Source: Nocardioides ganghwensis (GTDB lineage Bacteria; Actinomycetota; Actinomycetes; Propionibacteriales; Nocardioidaceae). Taken from it: a DNA stretch of 64,000 nt. The stretch covers positions 121,812 to 185,811 of the forward strand of contig NZ_JACXYX010000014.1 in the NCBI RefSeq assembly GCF_014779655.1, written 5' to 3'. Below, piece by piece: positions 27,728 through 36,019 of the stretch. The position numbers were made by a program, and so were the translations under genes. The notes under the pieces are model-generated. The model was not told the origin of the DNA. It saw only the letters and a program-made list of their open reading frames with translations, and made no database searches. Every line of letters starts with the position of its first letter. The stretch's first letter is position 1.

Positions 27728-28314
27728 GACCGGTGTTCAGCGTGCGGATCCACGGGAGGGGCGGCCAGGGCGCCGTCACCTCCGCCGAGATGCTGTCCGT
27801 CGCAGCCTTCGACCAGGGCATGCACGCCCAGGCGTTCCCCAGCTTCGGCTCCGAGCGCACGGGCGCCCCCGTGGTCGCGTTCTGCCGGATCGACCGGTCG
27901 CCGATCCGCGCGCACGACCCGGTGTCGGAGCCCGACGCGGTCATCGTCCAGGACCCGACCCTGATGCGCCTCGTCCCGGTGCTGGCCGGGCTCCCCGCCG
28001 ACGGCTTCGTGCTCGTCAACAGCTCCCGCCCGTTCGACGACCTCGGTGTCGGCGACCTGGTGTCGGGCCTCGATCCCCGCCGCCTCGTGACGGTGCCGGC
28101 GACGGAGCTCTCCCGGCAGGTGCTCGGCCGGGCGCTCCCCAACACCGCCCTCCTCGGCGGCTTCGCCGCCCTCACGGGGGTGGTCACGCTGGACGCCGTC
28201 CAGGACGCGATCCGACAACGGTTCGACGGTGACGTGGGGCAGGCCAACGCCGAGGTCGCCCGCCTCGCCCACGACCACGTCCGGCTGACGGTCGGGGGTG
28301 GCATCCGTGCTTAG
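27724..28314 (+). CDS. porG: 2-oxoacid:ferredoxin oxidoreductase gamma subunit (probable pyruvate)
   Basis: A 196-residue gamma domain: [18 protein letters not shown] at the start and [20 protein letters not shown] soon after are diagnostic, and [12 protein letters not shown] is near the end. It forms the catalytic oxidoreductase with the alpha and beta subunits encoded next. The ATG overlaps the ppsA stop by 4 bp. Oxygen-sensitive enzymes of this type oxidise pyruvate to acetyl-CoA with ferredoxin, or run backward for carboxylation. Confidence 0.92.
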   Translation: MRPVFSVRIHGRGGQGAVTSAEMLSVAAFDQGMHAQAFPSFGSERTGAPVVAFCRIDRSPIRAHDPVSEPDAVIVQDPTLMRLVPVLAGLPADGFVLVNSSRPFDDLGVGDLVSGLDPRRLVTVPATELSRQVLGRALPNTALLGGFAALTGVVTLDAVQDAIRQRFDGDVGQANAEVARLAHDHVRLTVGGGIRA

Positions 28315-29539
28315 GCAGGTGGAGGGCTCGCGTGCGGTGGCCGACGCCGTCGCGCGCTGTCGGCCGCAGGTCATCGCGGCGTACCCGATCTCGCCCCAGA
28401 CCCACATCGTCGAGGCGCTCTCGGACCTGGTCCGCACGGGCGAGCTCGCGCCGTGCGAGTACCTCATGGTCGAGTCGGAGTTCGGCGCGCTCTCGGCCTG
28501 CATCGGGGCATCGGCCGCCGGCGCGCGGGCCTACACCGCCACCGCCAGCCAGGGCCTGCTCTTCATGGCCGAGGCCATCCCCAACGCCTCGGGGCTCGGG
28601 CTGCCGGTGGTGATGACGGTGGCCAACCGGGCCATCGGCGCGCCGATCAACATCTGGAACGACCACTCCGACGCGATGTCGCAGCGCGACGCCGGGTGGA
28701 TACAGCTGTTCGCCGAGTCCAACCAGGAGGCCGTCGACCTCCACGTCCAGGCCTTCGTCCTCGCCGAGCGCCTCTCGCTCCCGGTGATGGTCTGCATGGA
28801 CGGCTTCGTGCTCACCCACGCAGTCGAGGAGGTCGACGTGCCGGAGCAGGACGTCGTCGACTCGCTGCTCCCACCCTTCGTGCCGCGCCAGGTCCTGGAC
28901 CCGGCCGCGCCGGTCACGATCGGGGCGATGGTCGGTCCCGAGGCCTTCACCGAGGTGAAGTACCTCGCCGCCGTGCAGCAGCTGCGCGCGCTCGAGGAGA
29001 TCCCGGTGGTCGCCGAGGAGTTCACCCGCGCCACCGGACGTACGTCGGGCGGGCTCGTCTCGCGCTACCGCACGGACGACGCCGAGACCGTCGTCGTCGC
29101 CATGGGGTCGGTGCTCGGCTCGGTCAAGGACGTCGTGGACGAGCTGCGGGAGGACGGCGTCCGCATCGGCGCCGTCACGGTGACGTGCTTCCGGCCCTGG
29201 CCCACGGACGAGGTCCGCGAGGCGCTGGCCGGCGTCGAGCGGGTGATCGTGCTCAACCGGGCCTTCTCGGTCGGGTCCGGCACGATGCTCGGGCAGGACG
29301 TCCGGCTGACGCTGACCACCCGTGCCCCTTCCCCTGCCACTGTCCCTGCCCCAGCCACGGTCGTCCACGACGTCGTCGCCGGGCTCGGCGGTCGACCCGT
29401 GACCCGCGACAGCATCCGCGCCCTGGTCGCGGCCGTGCTGGGCGGGGAGGTCGATCCCGACCGGCTCCACTTCCTCGACCTCGACCGGTCGCTGCTGGAG
29501 GGCGAGGACCTCACTCCTGCGGCGAAGGACGCGCGATGA
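28307..29539 (+). CDS. porA: 2-oxoacid:ferredoxin oxidoreductase alpha subunit (probable pyruvate)
   Basis: A 410-residue alpha subunit. VEGSRAVADAVARCRPQVI and AYPISPQTHIVEALSDL open the pyrimidine-binding domain, with ESEFGALSACIGAS and TATASQGLLFMAEA following; the transketolase-C-like domain II begins near residue 255. I prefer the GTG nine bases inside the first possible one, because GGGGG then lies at normal spacing; both overlap the porG stop. The AYPISPQT motif is typical of pyruvate rather than 2-oxoglutarate enzymes. Confidence 0.92.
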   Translation: MLRQVEGSRAVADAVARCRPQVIAAYPISPQTHIVEALSDLVRTGELAPCEYLMVESEFGALSACIGASAAGARAYTATASQGLLFMAEAIPNASGLGLPVVMTVANRAIGAPINIWNDHSDAMSQRDAGWIQLFAESNQEAVDLHVQAFVLAERLSLPVMVCMDGFVLTHAVEEVDVPEQDVVDSLLPPFVPRQVLDPAAPVTIGAMVGPEAFTEVKYLAAVQQLRALEEIPVVAEEFTRATGRTSGGLVSRYRTDDAETVVVAMGSVLGSVKDVVDELREDGVRIGAVTVTCFRPWPTDEVREALAGVERVIVLNRAFSVGSGTMLGQDVRLTLTTRAPSPATVPAPATVVHDVVAGLGGRPVTRDSIRALVAAVLGGEVDPDRLHFLDLDRSLLEGEDLTPAAKDAR

Positions 29540-30546
29540 CCACGGACCTCAAGCTCTACCAGATCGGCACCTTCGCGGCCGGCAACCGCCTGCTCGACCC
29601 GGACGAACGCTCCGTCCAGGCCGACCCCGGGCGGGCCAACGCGATCACCTCGGGCCACCGGGCCTGTCAGGGCTGCGGCGAGGCGCTGGGTGCCCGGTTC
29701 GTGCTCGACGCGGCGATCCGGGCCGCGGGGGGCGACATCGTCACCGCCAACGCGACGGGCTGCCTCGAGGTGTTCTCCACCCCCTATCCCGAGTCCGCGT
29801 GGCAGCTGGCGTGGGTGCACTCGCTCTTCGGCAACGTCGCCGCGGTGGCGAGCGGCATCGCCGCCGCGCTGAAGGCGCAGGGGCGCGAGCACGTCCGGGT
29901 GGTCGCCCAGGCCGGCGACGGCGGGACCGTCGACATCGGCCTCGGCTGCCTGTCGGGCATGTTCGAGCGCAACGACGACGTGCTCTTCGTCTGCTACGAC
30001 AACCAGGGCTACATGAACACCGGCGTCCAGCGCTCGGGGGCGACGCCGCCGGCCGCCCGTACGGCCACCACCAAGCCCGTCGGGGCCGAGCCGGGCAACG
30101 TCTTCGGCCAGGGCAAGGACCTGCCCCGGATCGCCATGGCGCACGAGATCCCCTATGTGGCCACCGCCACCGTGGCCGACCTGCGCGACCTCGAGCGCAA
30201 GGTCGAGAAGGCGATGTCGATGCACGGCGCGCGCTACCTGCACGTGCTGGTGCCCTGCCCGCTGGGCTGGGCCTCGGCGTCCCAGGACACGATCCGGCTG
30301 GCCCGGCTGGCCACCCAGAGCGGCCTGTTCCCGGTCTTCGAAGCCGAGCACGGGGTCGTCACGGCCACCACGCCGATCCGGCAGCGAGTGCCGGTGGAGG
30401 ACTACCTCGTCCTCCAGGGCCGCTTCTCGCACCTGTTCGGGGAGCACGGGCGTCCCGACGTCGTCGCGCGCATCCAGGCCGGCGCCGACCACAACATCGC
30501 CAGGTACGCCCTGGCGCCCGATCCGGAGGTGGTTCCCCATGACTGA
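29536..30546 (+). CDS. porB: 2-oxoacid:ferredoxin oxidoreductase beta subunit (probable pyruvate)
   Basis: A 336-residue thiamine-diphosphate subunit. HRACQGCGEALGAR provides the first two Cys of the proximal [4Fe-4S] cluster, NATGCLEVF a third, and VLVPCPLGW a fourth. The cofactor site is AGDGGTVDIGLGCLSG with YDNQGYMNTGVQRSG (Mg-binding Asp-Asn region). GATPPAARTAT is typical of pyruvate synthase PorB. ATG overlaps the porA stop by 4 bp. Confidence 0.93.
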   Translation: MTTDLKLYQIGTFAAGNRLLDPDERSVQADPGRANAITSGHRACQGCGEALGARFVLDAAIRAAGGDIVTANATGCLEVFSTPYPESAWQLAWVHSLFGNVAAVASGIAAALKAQGREHVRVVAQAGDGGTVDIGLGCLSGMFERNDDVLFVCYDNQGYMNTGVQRSGATPPAARTATTKPVGAEPGNVFGQGKDLPRIAMAHEIPYVATATVADLRDLERKVEKAMSMHGARYLHVLVPCPLGWASASQDTIRLARLATQSGLFPVFEAEHGVVTATTPIRQRVPVEDYLVLQGRFSHLFGEHGRPDVVARIQAGADHNIARYALAPDPEVVPHD

Positions 30547-32179
30547 GCCCGAGCTGCCGTTCGCGATCACGCTGGGTCCCGGCACCAGCCGGGCGGACCT
30601 CACCGGCTCGTGGCGCACCGAGCGGGCGACGTACGTGACCCGCCAGGCGCCCTGCGGCAACGCCTGCCCGGCGGGGGAGGCGGTGCGCGACTGGCTGTAC
30701 GACGCGGAGGAGGGCGACGCCGGCTACGAGCGGGCCTGGCGCCGCATCGTCGAGGTCAACCCGTTCCCGGCCGTGATGGGCCGGGTCTGCTACCACCCGT
30801 GCGAGACGAGCTGCAACCGCGGCCAGCTCGACGAGTCGGTCGGCATCAACTCGGTCGAGCGCTTCCTCGGCGACCGTGCGCTCGAGCTCGGCTGGCCGCT
30901 GCCACCGGTGGCGGCCCCGTCGGGGCGGAGGGTGCTGGTGGTGGGGGCGGGTCCCGCCGGACTCTCGGCGGCGTACCACCTCGCCCGGCTCGGCCACGCG
31001 GTCACGGTCAAGGAGGCCGAGGACCGGCCCGGCGGGATGATGCGGTGGGGGATCCCGCGCTACCGCCTGCCGCGCCCGGTGCTCGACGCCGAGGTGCAGC
31101 GCATCCTCGACCTCGGCGTACGCCTCGAGCTCGGCGTACGCGTCGACGACCTCGCCGCCACCTTGGCGGCCGAGCACTTCGACGCCGCCCTGGTGGCGAT
31201 CGGGGCCCAGATCGGCAAGCGTGCCTACATCCCGGCCGGGTCGGCGGCCCACGTGATGGACGCGGTCACGGTGCTGCACGGCCTCGAGGCCGGCGAGCGG
31301 CCCCTGCTCGGGCGCCGCGTGGCGGTGTACGGGGGCGGCAACACCGCCATCGACACCGCCCGGACCGCCCGGCGGCTCGGCGCCGCCGACGCCCTCGTCG
31401 TCTACCGCAGGACGCGCGACCGGATGCCCGCCCACGAGAGCGAGGTCCGGGAGGCCGAGGAGGAGGGCGTCCGCTTCCGCTGGCTGTCGACCATCGGCGA
31501 CGTGGAGGAGGGCGCGATCACCGTCGAGCAGATGGAGCTGGACGACACCGGCTTTCCCCGGCCCACCGGTCACACCGAGGTGCTGGCCGCCGACTCCGTC
31601 GTGCTGGCGCTGGGCCAGGACTCCGACCTGTCCCTGCTCGCGGGCCTGGACCAGGTCGACCTCCGCAGCGGCGTCGTCCACACCTCACCGGCCCTGATGA
31701 CCGGGCAGCCCGGCGTCTTCGCAGCCGGGGACGTCACGACGGGGGAGCGCTCCGTGACGGTGGCGATCGGGCACGGCCGGACGGCCGCCCGGCACCTCGA
31801 CGACTGGCTGTCAGGACTCGCGCCCGCTCCCGAGCCGCCCGCGGAGCTGGCCGCGTTCGACATGCTCAACACCTGGTACTACGAGGACGCGCCACGCTCG
31901 CACCGGCCGCGCCTGGAGCTCGTGCGTCGGCAGTCGACGTTCGAGGAGGTGGTCGAGGGCCTCGACGCCGACAACGCGCTCTACGAGGCGCGTCGCTGCA
32001 TGTCCTGCGGCACCTGCTTCTCGTGCGACAACTGCGTGGCCGTCTGCCCCGACAACGCCGTGGTCAGCCTCGGCATGCCGGGCAGCTACGCGATCGACCT
32101 CGACTACTGCAAGGGGTGCGGGATCTGCGTCGCCGAGTGCCCGTGCGGGGCCATCGAGATGGTGCCCGAGCAGATCTGA
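30539..32179 (+). CDS. NADPH oxidoreductase (GltD-like) fused to 2x[4Fe-4S] ferredoxin; PorD-like
   Basis: A 546-residue fusion. The N-terminus has an Fe-S domain as in GltD/NfnB (APCGNACPAGEAVRDWL and CYHPCETSCNRG). FAD binds at [21 protein letters not shown] near residue 140, NADPH at VAVYGGGNTAIDTARTARRLG near 265, and GVFAAGDVTTG closes the FAD fold. The last 60 residues hold two ferredoxin clusters, CMSCGTCFSCDNCVAVCP and CKGCGICVAECPCGA. As the last gene after porGAB with an 8-bp overlap, it probably serves as the delta subunit and passes electrons between ferredoxin and NADP(H). Glutamate synthase beta function is unlikely, since no gltB is adjacent. Confidence 0.88.
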   Translation: MTEPELPFAITLGPGTSRADLTGSWRTERATYVTRQAPCGNACPAGEAVRDWLYDAEEGDAGYERAWRRIVEVNPFPAVMGRVCYHPCETSCNRGQLDESVGINSVERFLGDRALELGWPLPPVAAPSGRRVLVVGAGPAGLSAAYHLARLGHAVTVKEAEDRPGGMMRWGIPRYRLPRPVLDAEVQRILDLGVRLELGVRVDDLAATLAAEHFDAALVAIGAQIGKRAYIPAGSAAHVMDAVTVLHGLEAGERPLLGRRVAVYGGGNTAIDTARTARRLGAADALVVYRRTRDRMPAHESEVREAEEEGVRFRWLSTIGDVEEGAITVEQMELDDTGFPRPTGHTEVLAADSVVLALGQDSDLSLLAGLDQVDLRSGVVHTSPALMTGQPGVFAAGDVTTGERSVTVAIGHGRTAARHLDDWLSGLAPAPEPPAELAAFDMLNTWYYEDAPRSHRPRLELVRRQSTFEEVVEGLDADNALYEARRCMSCGTCFSCDNCVAVCPDNAVVSLGMPGSYAIDLDYCKGCGICVAECPCGAIEMVPEQI

Positions 32180-32221
32180 GACTCGCCGCTCGGACCACCG
32201 GATCGGGTCTGGTCGTCGCGC

Positions 32222-33025
32222 TCACCTCCAGAGCCAGCGCAGGGCGTCGGGCAGCAGCACGCCGGGGTGGTTGGAGTCGTGTGCACCGTCGCCCAGCACG
32301 AGGCGGGCGTCGTAGCGGGCTCGGAACAGGGCGGCGGCGACGAGCAGGTTCTCCGCCAGCCAGTTGTCCTCGTGCTCGTCCCAGCCGAGGTCACGGTGCC
32401 CGACGTGCAGCAGGACCCGTAGTGGTCTCGCGGGCTCGGACGCGATGAGCCGTGGGTAGGGATTGCCGCCGACGACCTGCGGGAAGCTCGAGGAGAACCC
32501 GATGACCCTCCCGAACGCGTCGGGCCGGTGCCACGCGGCAGTGAGAGCCGCGCTGCCCCCGCTGCTGAACCCGCAGAGCCCGCGTCGAGCCGGGGCGTCA
32601 CTGATCCGGACCTGGTGCCCGACCAGCGGAAGGACCTCGTCGGCGAGGAGGTCGGCATAGCGGCTGTCGAACGCGTCGTACTCGGCGTTGCGGGCGACGG
32701 GGGCGACGAAGACGCCGACCATCGGCGGGATGTCGCCTGCCGCGATCAGGTTGTCCAGGACGACCCCCGCCCGCAGGTCGTCCTCGGGGTCGAGGAAGCC
32801 CTCGCCGTCCTGGAAGAGCATGCAGGGCAGCGCGCCGTCCGCTGTTGCGGGAGCGTGCACCCAGATGTCGCGGCTGGTGCCGGGGAACGCTCGCGAGTCG
32901 GTGAGCCGCAGCCGGGTCGTCCGGCCCGCGGTGACACCGGGTTGCGGTGAGGAGTCCGGTCCGTGGTCGTAGAGCACGTGGGACTGGTCGATCGGCAACG
33001 GCTGGAACGGGATCCGAGCATCCAT
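32222..33025 (-). CDS. Alpha/beta-hydrolase esterase (EsteraseD / enterochelin esterase-like)
   Basis: A 267-residue esterase of the Fes/antigen-85-like group. The nucleophile elbow is GFSSGGSAAL, an acidic residue follows in the DLGWDEHEDNW region, and the His is in GDGAHDSNHPG. No signal peptide is visible. A -10-like TAGGTT lies 7 bp before the ATG on the minus strand, giving a leaderless message and supporting this start. Substrate unknown. It does not share an operon with neighbours. Confidence 0.85.
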   Translation of the reverse strand: MDARIPFQPLPIDQSHVLYDHGPDSSPQPGVTAGRTTRLRLTDSRAFPGTSRDIWVHAPATADGALPCMLFQDGEGFLDPEDDLRAGVVLDNLIAAGDIPPMVGVFVAPVARNAEYDAFDSRYADLLADEVLPLVGHQVRISDAPARRGLCGFSSGGSAALTAAWHRPDAFGRVIGFSSSFPQVVGGNPYPRLIASEPARPLRVLLHVGHRDLGWDEHEDNWLAENLLVAAALFRARYDARLVLGDGAHDSNHPGVLLPDALRWLWR

Positions 33026-33032
33026 GCCCGTG

Positions 33033-33038
33033 AACCTA
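33033..33038 (-). promoter_or_regulatory. Probable -10 element of the esterase gene (leaderless)
   Basis: TAGGTT on the minus strand, seven bases before the ATG. Confidence 0.45.
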
Positions 33039-33076
33039 GCCTCCGGGGCGGCCAGCGGCCGTGAAAGGGTGGGCGG

Positions 33077-34306
33077 GTGAGCGGCGGGGGCGTGTTCGTC
33101 TCGGGGTCGTTCCTTCGCTACTGGCGCGCCACGGCCGTCTCGGGGCTGGGCACGTACGTCACCGTGTTCGCGCTCCAGGCACTGGTCGTGCTGACCCTGG
33201 ACGGGACGGCCGCGGACGTCGGGTGGCTCAACGCCGCTCGCTGGCTGCCGTACCTGACCTTCGGGCTCGTCGTCGGAGCGCTCGTCGACGGCAGGCGCCG
33301 CCTCCCGCTGATGGTGCACACCGACCTCGCCCAGGCGGTGCTGCTGCTGGCGATACCGGCGCTGTGGTGGGCCGACGCGCTGTCGCTGCCCGTGCTCCTG
33401 GCCGTCGTCTTCGCCTACGGCACCGCAGCCGTGGTCAACATGTCGGCGACCATGTCCCTCCTGCCGCGCCTGGTCGAGCGCGGTCAGCTCCAGCACGCCC
33501 ACGCGCGGGTGGACGGGGCCGACGCGGTGTCGTCGACCGCCGGTCCCGCGCTCGGTGGCCTGCTGGTCAGCGCCCTCGGCGCACCCGTGGCGGTCGTCGT
33601 GGACTCGGCGACGTACCTCTACTCCGCGCTCACCCTGCGCAGGATCGAGGTGGACGAGCCGCCACCGCGCACCGGCGTCACCGTGCGCGGGCTGCTCGGC
33701 GAGATCCTCGAGGGTGTGCGCTGGGCCTACGGTGGATCAGGTCTGAGGACCTTGGCGATCGCCACGCACGGATGGTTCGTGGGCAACGCGATCGTCGGCG
33801 TGGCGGTGGCGCCGTACGCGTTCCTCGTGCTCGACCTCGGTGCCGCGGAGTTCGGCCTCGTCGGTGCGGCCGGGGGAGTCGGTGCCGTGCTCGGAGCAGC
33901 CGTGACGACCTGGGTGGGGCGGCGCCTCGGTACCGGCCGGACGATCATCCTGTGCCACCTGCTCACCACCGCGGGCGTGGTGACGATGATGCTCGCCGGC
34001 CCGTCGCCGTACGCCGTCTGGGTCCTGGCGCTCGGCCAGGGCGTCTACGGGCTGGCGATGGGGATGAGCAACTCCCACGAGATGAGCTACCGACAGCTCG
34101 TCACCCCCGACGAGCTGCAGGCGCGCACCAACACGACACTTCGGTCGCTCAACCGGGCCGTCGTGGTCCTCGTGGCGCCGATCGCCGGCCTGCTGGCAGA
34201 CGCGGTCGGCATCAGGACCATGCTGGCCGTCGCCGCGGTCGTGTTCGCCGTCGTGGCCGTCGGTCTCGCCGCCACGCAGTTCAGGAACGTACGAGCGCCT
34301 GTCTGA
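33077..34306 (+). CDS. MFS transporter (MFS_3 / enterobactin exporter-like)
   Basis: A 409-residue major facilitator with about twelve membrane helices. FLRYWRATAVSGLGTYVTVFAL near residues 12-33 and GLVVGALVDGRRRLPLMV (motif A-like loop between helices 2 and 3) resemble the macrolide-efflux/EntS subgroup. The divergent esterase of the enterochelin-hydrolase type raises a siderophore link, but no biosynthetic genes are present. GTG start; no strong ribosome site seen. Confidence 0.85.
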   Translation: MSGGGVFVSGSFLRYWRATAVSGLGTYVTVFALQALVVLTLDGTAADVGWLNAARWLPYLTFGLVVGALVDGRRRLPLMVHTDLAQAVLLLAIPALWWADALSLPVLLAVVFAYGTAAVVNMSATMSLLPRLVERGQLQHAHARVDGADAVSSTAGPALGGLLVSALGAPVAVVVDSATYLYSALTLRRIEVDEPPPRTGVTVRGLLGEILEGVRWAYGGSGLRTLAIATHGWFVGNAIVGVAVAPYAFLVLDLGAAEFGLVGAAGGVGAVLGAAVTTWVGRRLGTGRTIILCHLLTTAGVVTMMLAGPSPYAVWVLALGQGVYGLAMGMSNSHEMSYRQLVTPDELQARTNTTLRSLNRAVVVLVAPIAGLLADAVGIRTMLAVAAVVFAVVAVGLAATQFRNVRAPV

Positions 34307-34348
34307 GGGGCTCGGAGGATCGGGTGCGTGCGTTCCGCGCCGGTGGGG

Positions 34349-35377
34349 TCAGCCACCGGTGGGTGCGAGCGCCTCGAGGTCGCTGGTGTACTGCCCGCGC
34401 CGGGCGGCCCCGTTGAGGTGGGCACGGTGCCGGAGGGCTTCGTGGGCGGCCCGTGTGCGGGCCGGTTCCCCGGCCCAGGCACGCAGCACGGGCGCCTGGA
34501 GCGCGCGCCCGAAGGAGAAGCTGAGCTCCCAGGGCTGGACCCCTGACCGGTTCAGGGCGTCGAGCCGCGCCGTCGCCTGGACGTCGCTCTGGCCGCCGGA
34601 GAGGAACACGATGCCGGGCACGGCGGCCGGCACGGCCTGCCTGAGGACCGACAGCGTGGCCGCGGCGACGGCCCGGTCGTCCACGACCTGGGCGCTGTCC
34701 TGGCCCGGGAGGACCATGTTGGGCTTCAGCAGCGTGCCCTCGAGCATGACGCGGTGGCGCGCGAGCTCGGCGTACACCTCTCGCAGGACCGTGACGGTCA
34801 CCTCGGCGCAGCGCTCGATGTCGTGACCGCCGTCCATCATCACCTCGGGTTCGACGACGGGGACGAGCCCGGCCTCCTGCGCCAGGGCAGCGTACGCGCC
34901 GAGCGCCTGGGCGTTGGCCGCCACGCACGTCGTGCTGGGGCGTCCGGCGCCGATCCGGATCACCGCGCGCCACTTGGCGAACCTGGCGCCCAGCGCGGCG
35001 TACTCGGCGAGCCTGTCCCGCAACCCGTCCAGCCCCGCGGTGACGACCTCGTCCGGGAAGCCCGCCAGCGGCGTCGTGCCGGCATCGACCTTGATGCCCG
35101 GGACGACGCCGGCATGCTCGAGCAGCTCGGCGAACGGCCGACCGTCGCTCGCGCGCTGCCGGATCGTCTCGTCGTAGAGGATCACCCCGCTGATGTGCTC
35201 TCCGAGGTCCGGAGTGGTGAAGAGGATCTCGCGGTAGTCGCGGCGCAGCGCCTCGGTCGAGGTCAGGCCCACGGCGGCCAGCCGCTTCGCCATGGTGGGC
35301 GTGCTCTCGTCGGCCGCGAGGATGCCCTTCCCCGCGGCGACCAGGGCACGAGCAGTGCTTTCGATCGGCGTCGTCAT
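34349..35377 (-). CDS. Fructose-bisphosphate aldolase, class I
   Basis: Metal-independent aldolase interconverting fructose-1,6-bisphosphate with the triose phosphates. At 342 residues it has GKGILAADESTPTMAKRL near residue 17, GVVPGIKVDAGT near 90, AKWRAVIRIG with Lys135, and the Schiff-base Lys218 in MLEGTLLKPNMVLPG. Class I enzymes are the minority form in bacteria and tolerate metal loss and oxidative conditions. AAGGAG at about 8 nt precedes the ATG. Its promoter faces a region with three DosR-like boxes, shared with a DUF1876 gene. With ppsA it could drive gluconeogenic flux. Confidence 0.94.
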   Translation of the reverse strand: MTTPIESTARALVAAGKGILAADESTPTMAKRLAAVGLTSTEALRRDYREILFTTPDLGEHISGVILYDETIRQRASDGRPFAELLEHAGVVPGIKVDAGTTPLAGFPDEVVTAGLDGLRDRLAEYAALGARFAKWRAVIRIGAGRPSTTCVAANAQALGAYAALAQEAGLVPVVEPEVMMDGGHDIERCAEVTVTVLREVYAELARHRVMLEGTLLKPNMVLPGQDSAQVVDDRAVAAATLSVLRQAVPAAVPGIVFLSGGQSDVQATARLDALNRSGVQPWELSFSFGRALQAPVLRAWAGEPARTRAAHEALRHRAHLNGAARRGQYTSDLEALAPTGG

Positions 35378-35695
35378 GGCGATCCGCTCCTTCGGTTGCC
35401 GACGCTCCCAGCCTCCGCCGCTCCCGGGCAGGTGTGAACGGGCCTTCGTCCCCACCCCTGCGGGAACAACGGCCCCCGCTCCAGGTAGGGACCAATGGCC
35501 CTGACCGTCGCCGGCCAGGCCGCCTAACGTGCGTGGTAGGCGCCGGTCCAGTCAGGGGAGACCGAACAGGCGCACACGGCCCGGGCGCGCTCCGCTCACG
35601 CAGCGAGCGCGTCCCGGCCACCGCCGGGGGCCCGCTCTCGGAGGGAGCGAGGCCCCCGGCACCCATCGCATCCGTACGAGGAGTGAGGAACGACC
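35378..35695. promoter_or_regulatory. Intergenic region with three DosR-like boxes and a structured leader
   Basis: This 318-bp gene-free stretch lies between the divergent aldolase and DUF1876 genes. Candidate boxes are GGGCCTTCGTCCCC (35440-35453, 9/14 to the DosR core), GGGAACAACGGCCC (35462-35475, 10/14) and GGGACCAATGGCCC (35488-35501, 11/14), with centres 22 and 26 bp apart. TAACGT (35525-35530) is a plausible -10, putting the start near 35537 and the nearest box at about -42, the usual activator position. A leader of about 160 nt then holds two strong hairpins and a GAGGAA ribosome site. Confidence 0.6.
35582..35660 (+). other. Two tandem RNA hairpins in the DUF1876 leader
   Basis: Hairpin 1 (35582-35616) pairs CGGG, GCGCTC and GCT with AGC, GAGCGC and CCCG around a 5-nt loop. 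Hairpin 2 (35623-35660) has arms GCCGGGGGCC+CGCTC and GAGCG+A+GGCCCCCGGC, a 15-bp stem with one bulged A and a 7-nt loop. They may stabilise the message, attenuate it, or end a short RNA of about 120 nt starting at the promoter. Confidence 0.5.
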
Positions 35696-35980
35696 ATGAG
35701 TGGCGACGTCAGCGCATCGACCTGGCAGGTGGAGATCCAGCTCGGGGAGCACGACGGCCGCACTCGCGCCGTCGCCCGCCTGCGTACGCACGACCGGACC
35801 GCCCTGGTCGGCACCGGGCTCGCCCGGCTCAACCCCACGGACCGCGACGTGCCCGAGATCGGCGCCGAGCTGGCCACCGCCCGGGCCCTGCACGACCTCG
35901 CCGACCGACTCCTCGGCGCAGCGGTCGGCGACATCGCGGACGTGACGCACGAGGACGTCGAGCTGCGCGACCTCCGCTGA
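35696..35980 (+). CDS. DUF1876 / dsRBD-fold protein (Rv1738-like)
   Basis: A 94-residue protein with the DUF1876 signature: [21 protein letters not shown] at the start and [18 protein letters not shown] in the middle, then [19 protein letters not shown]. Rv1738 of M. tuberculosis, a strongly hypoxia-induced DosR target, belongs to this family and folds like ribosome hibernation factors. A role in ribosome or RNA binding during dormancy is therefore inferred, not shown. GAGGAACGACC gives the ribosome site. The P-type ATPase gene follows 39 bp later and is probably cotranscribed. Confidence 0.88.
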   Translation: MSGDVSASTWQVEIQLGEHDGRTRAVARLRTHDRTALVGTGLARLNPTDRDVPEIGAELATARALHDLADRLLGAAVGDIADVTHEDVELRDLR

Positions 35981-36019
35981 CCGCGGGTGGGTGAAGGCTG
36001 GACGAACAGGGCCCGGCCG

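Noticed and set aside
30539..32179. Glutamate synthase small subunit (GltD)
   Set aside because: No large subunit nearby; two C-terminal ferredoxin clusters and the porGAB operon point to an electron-transfer subunit.
32180..32221. Terminator between the por operon and the esterase gene
   Set aside because: No convincing inverted repeat in this short gap.
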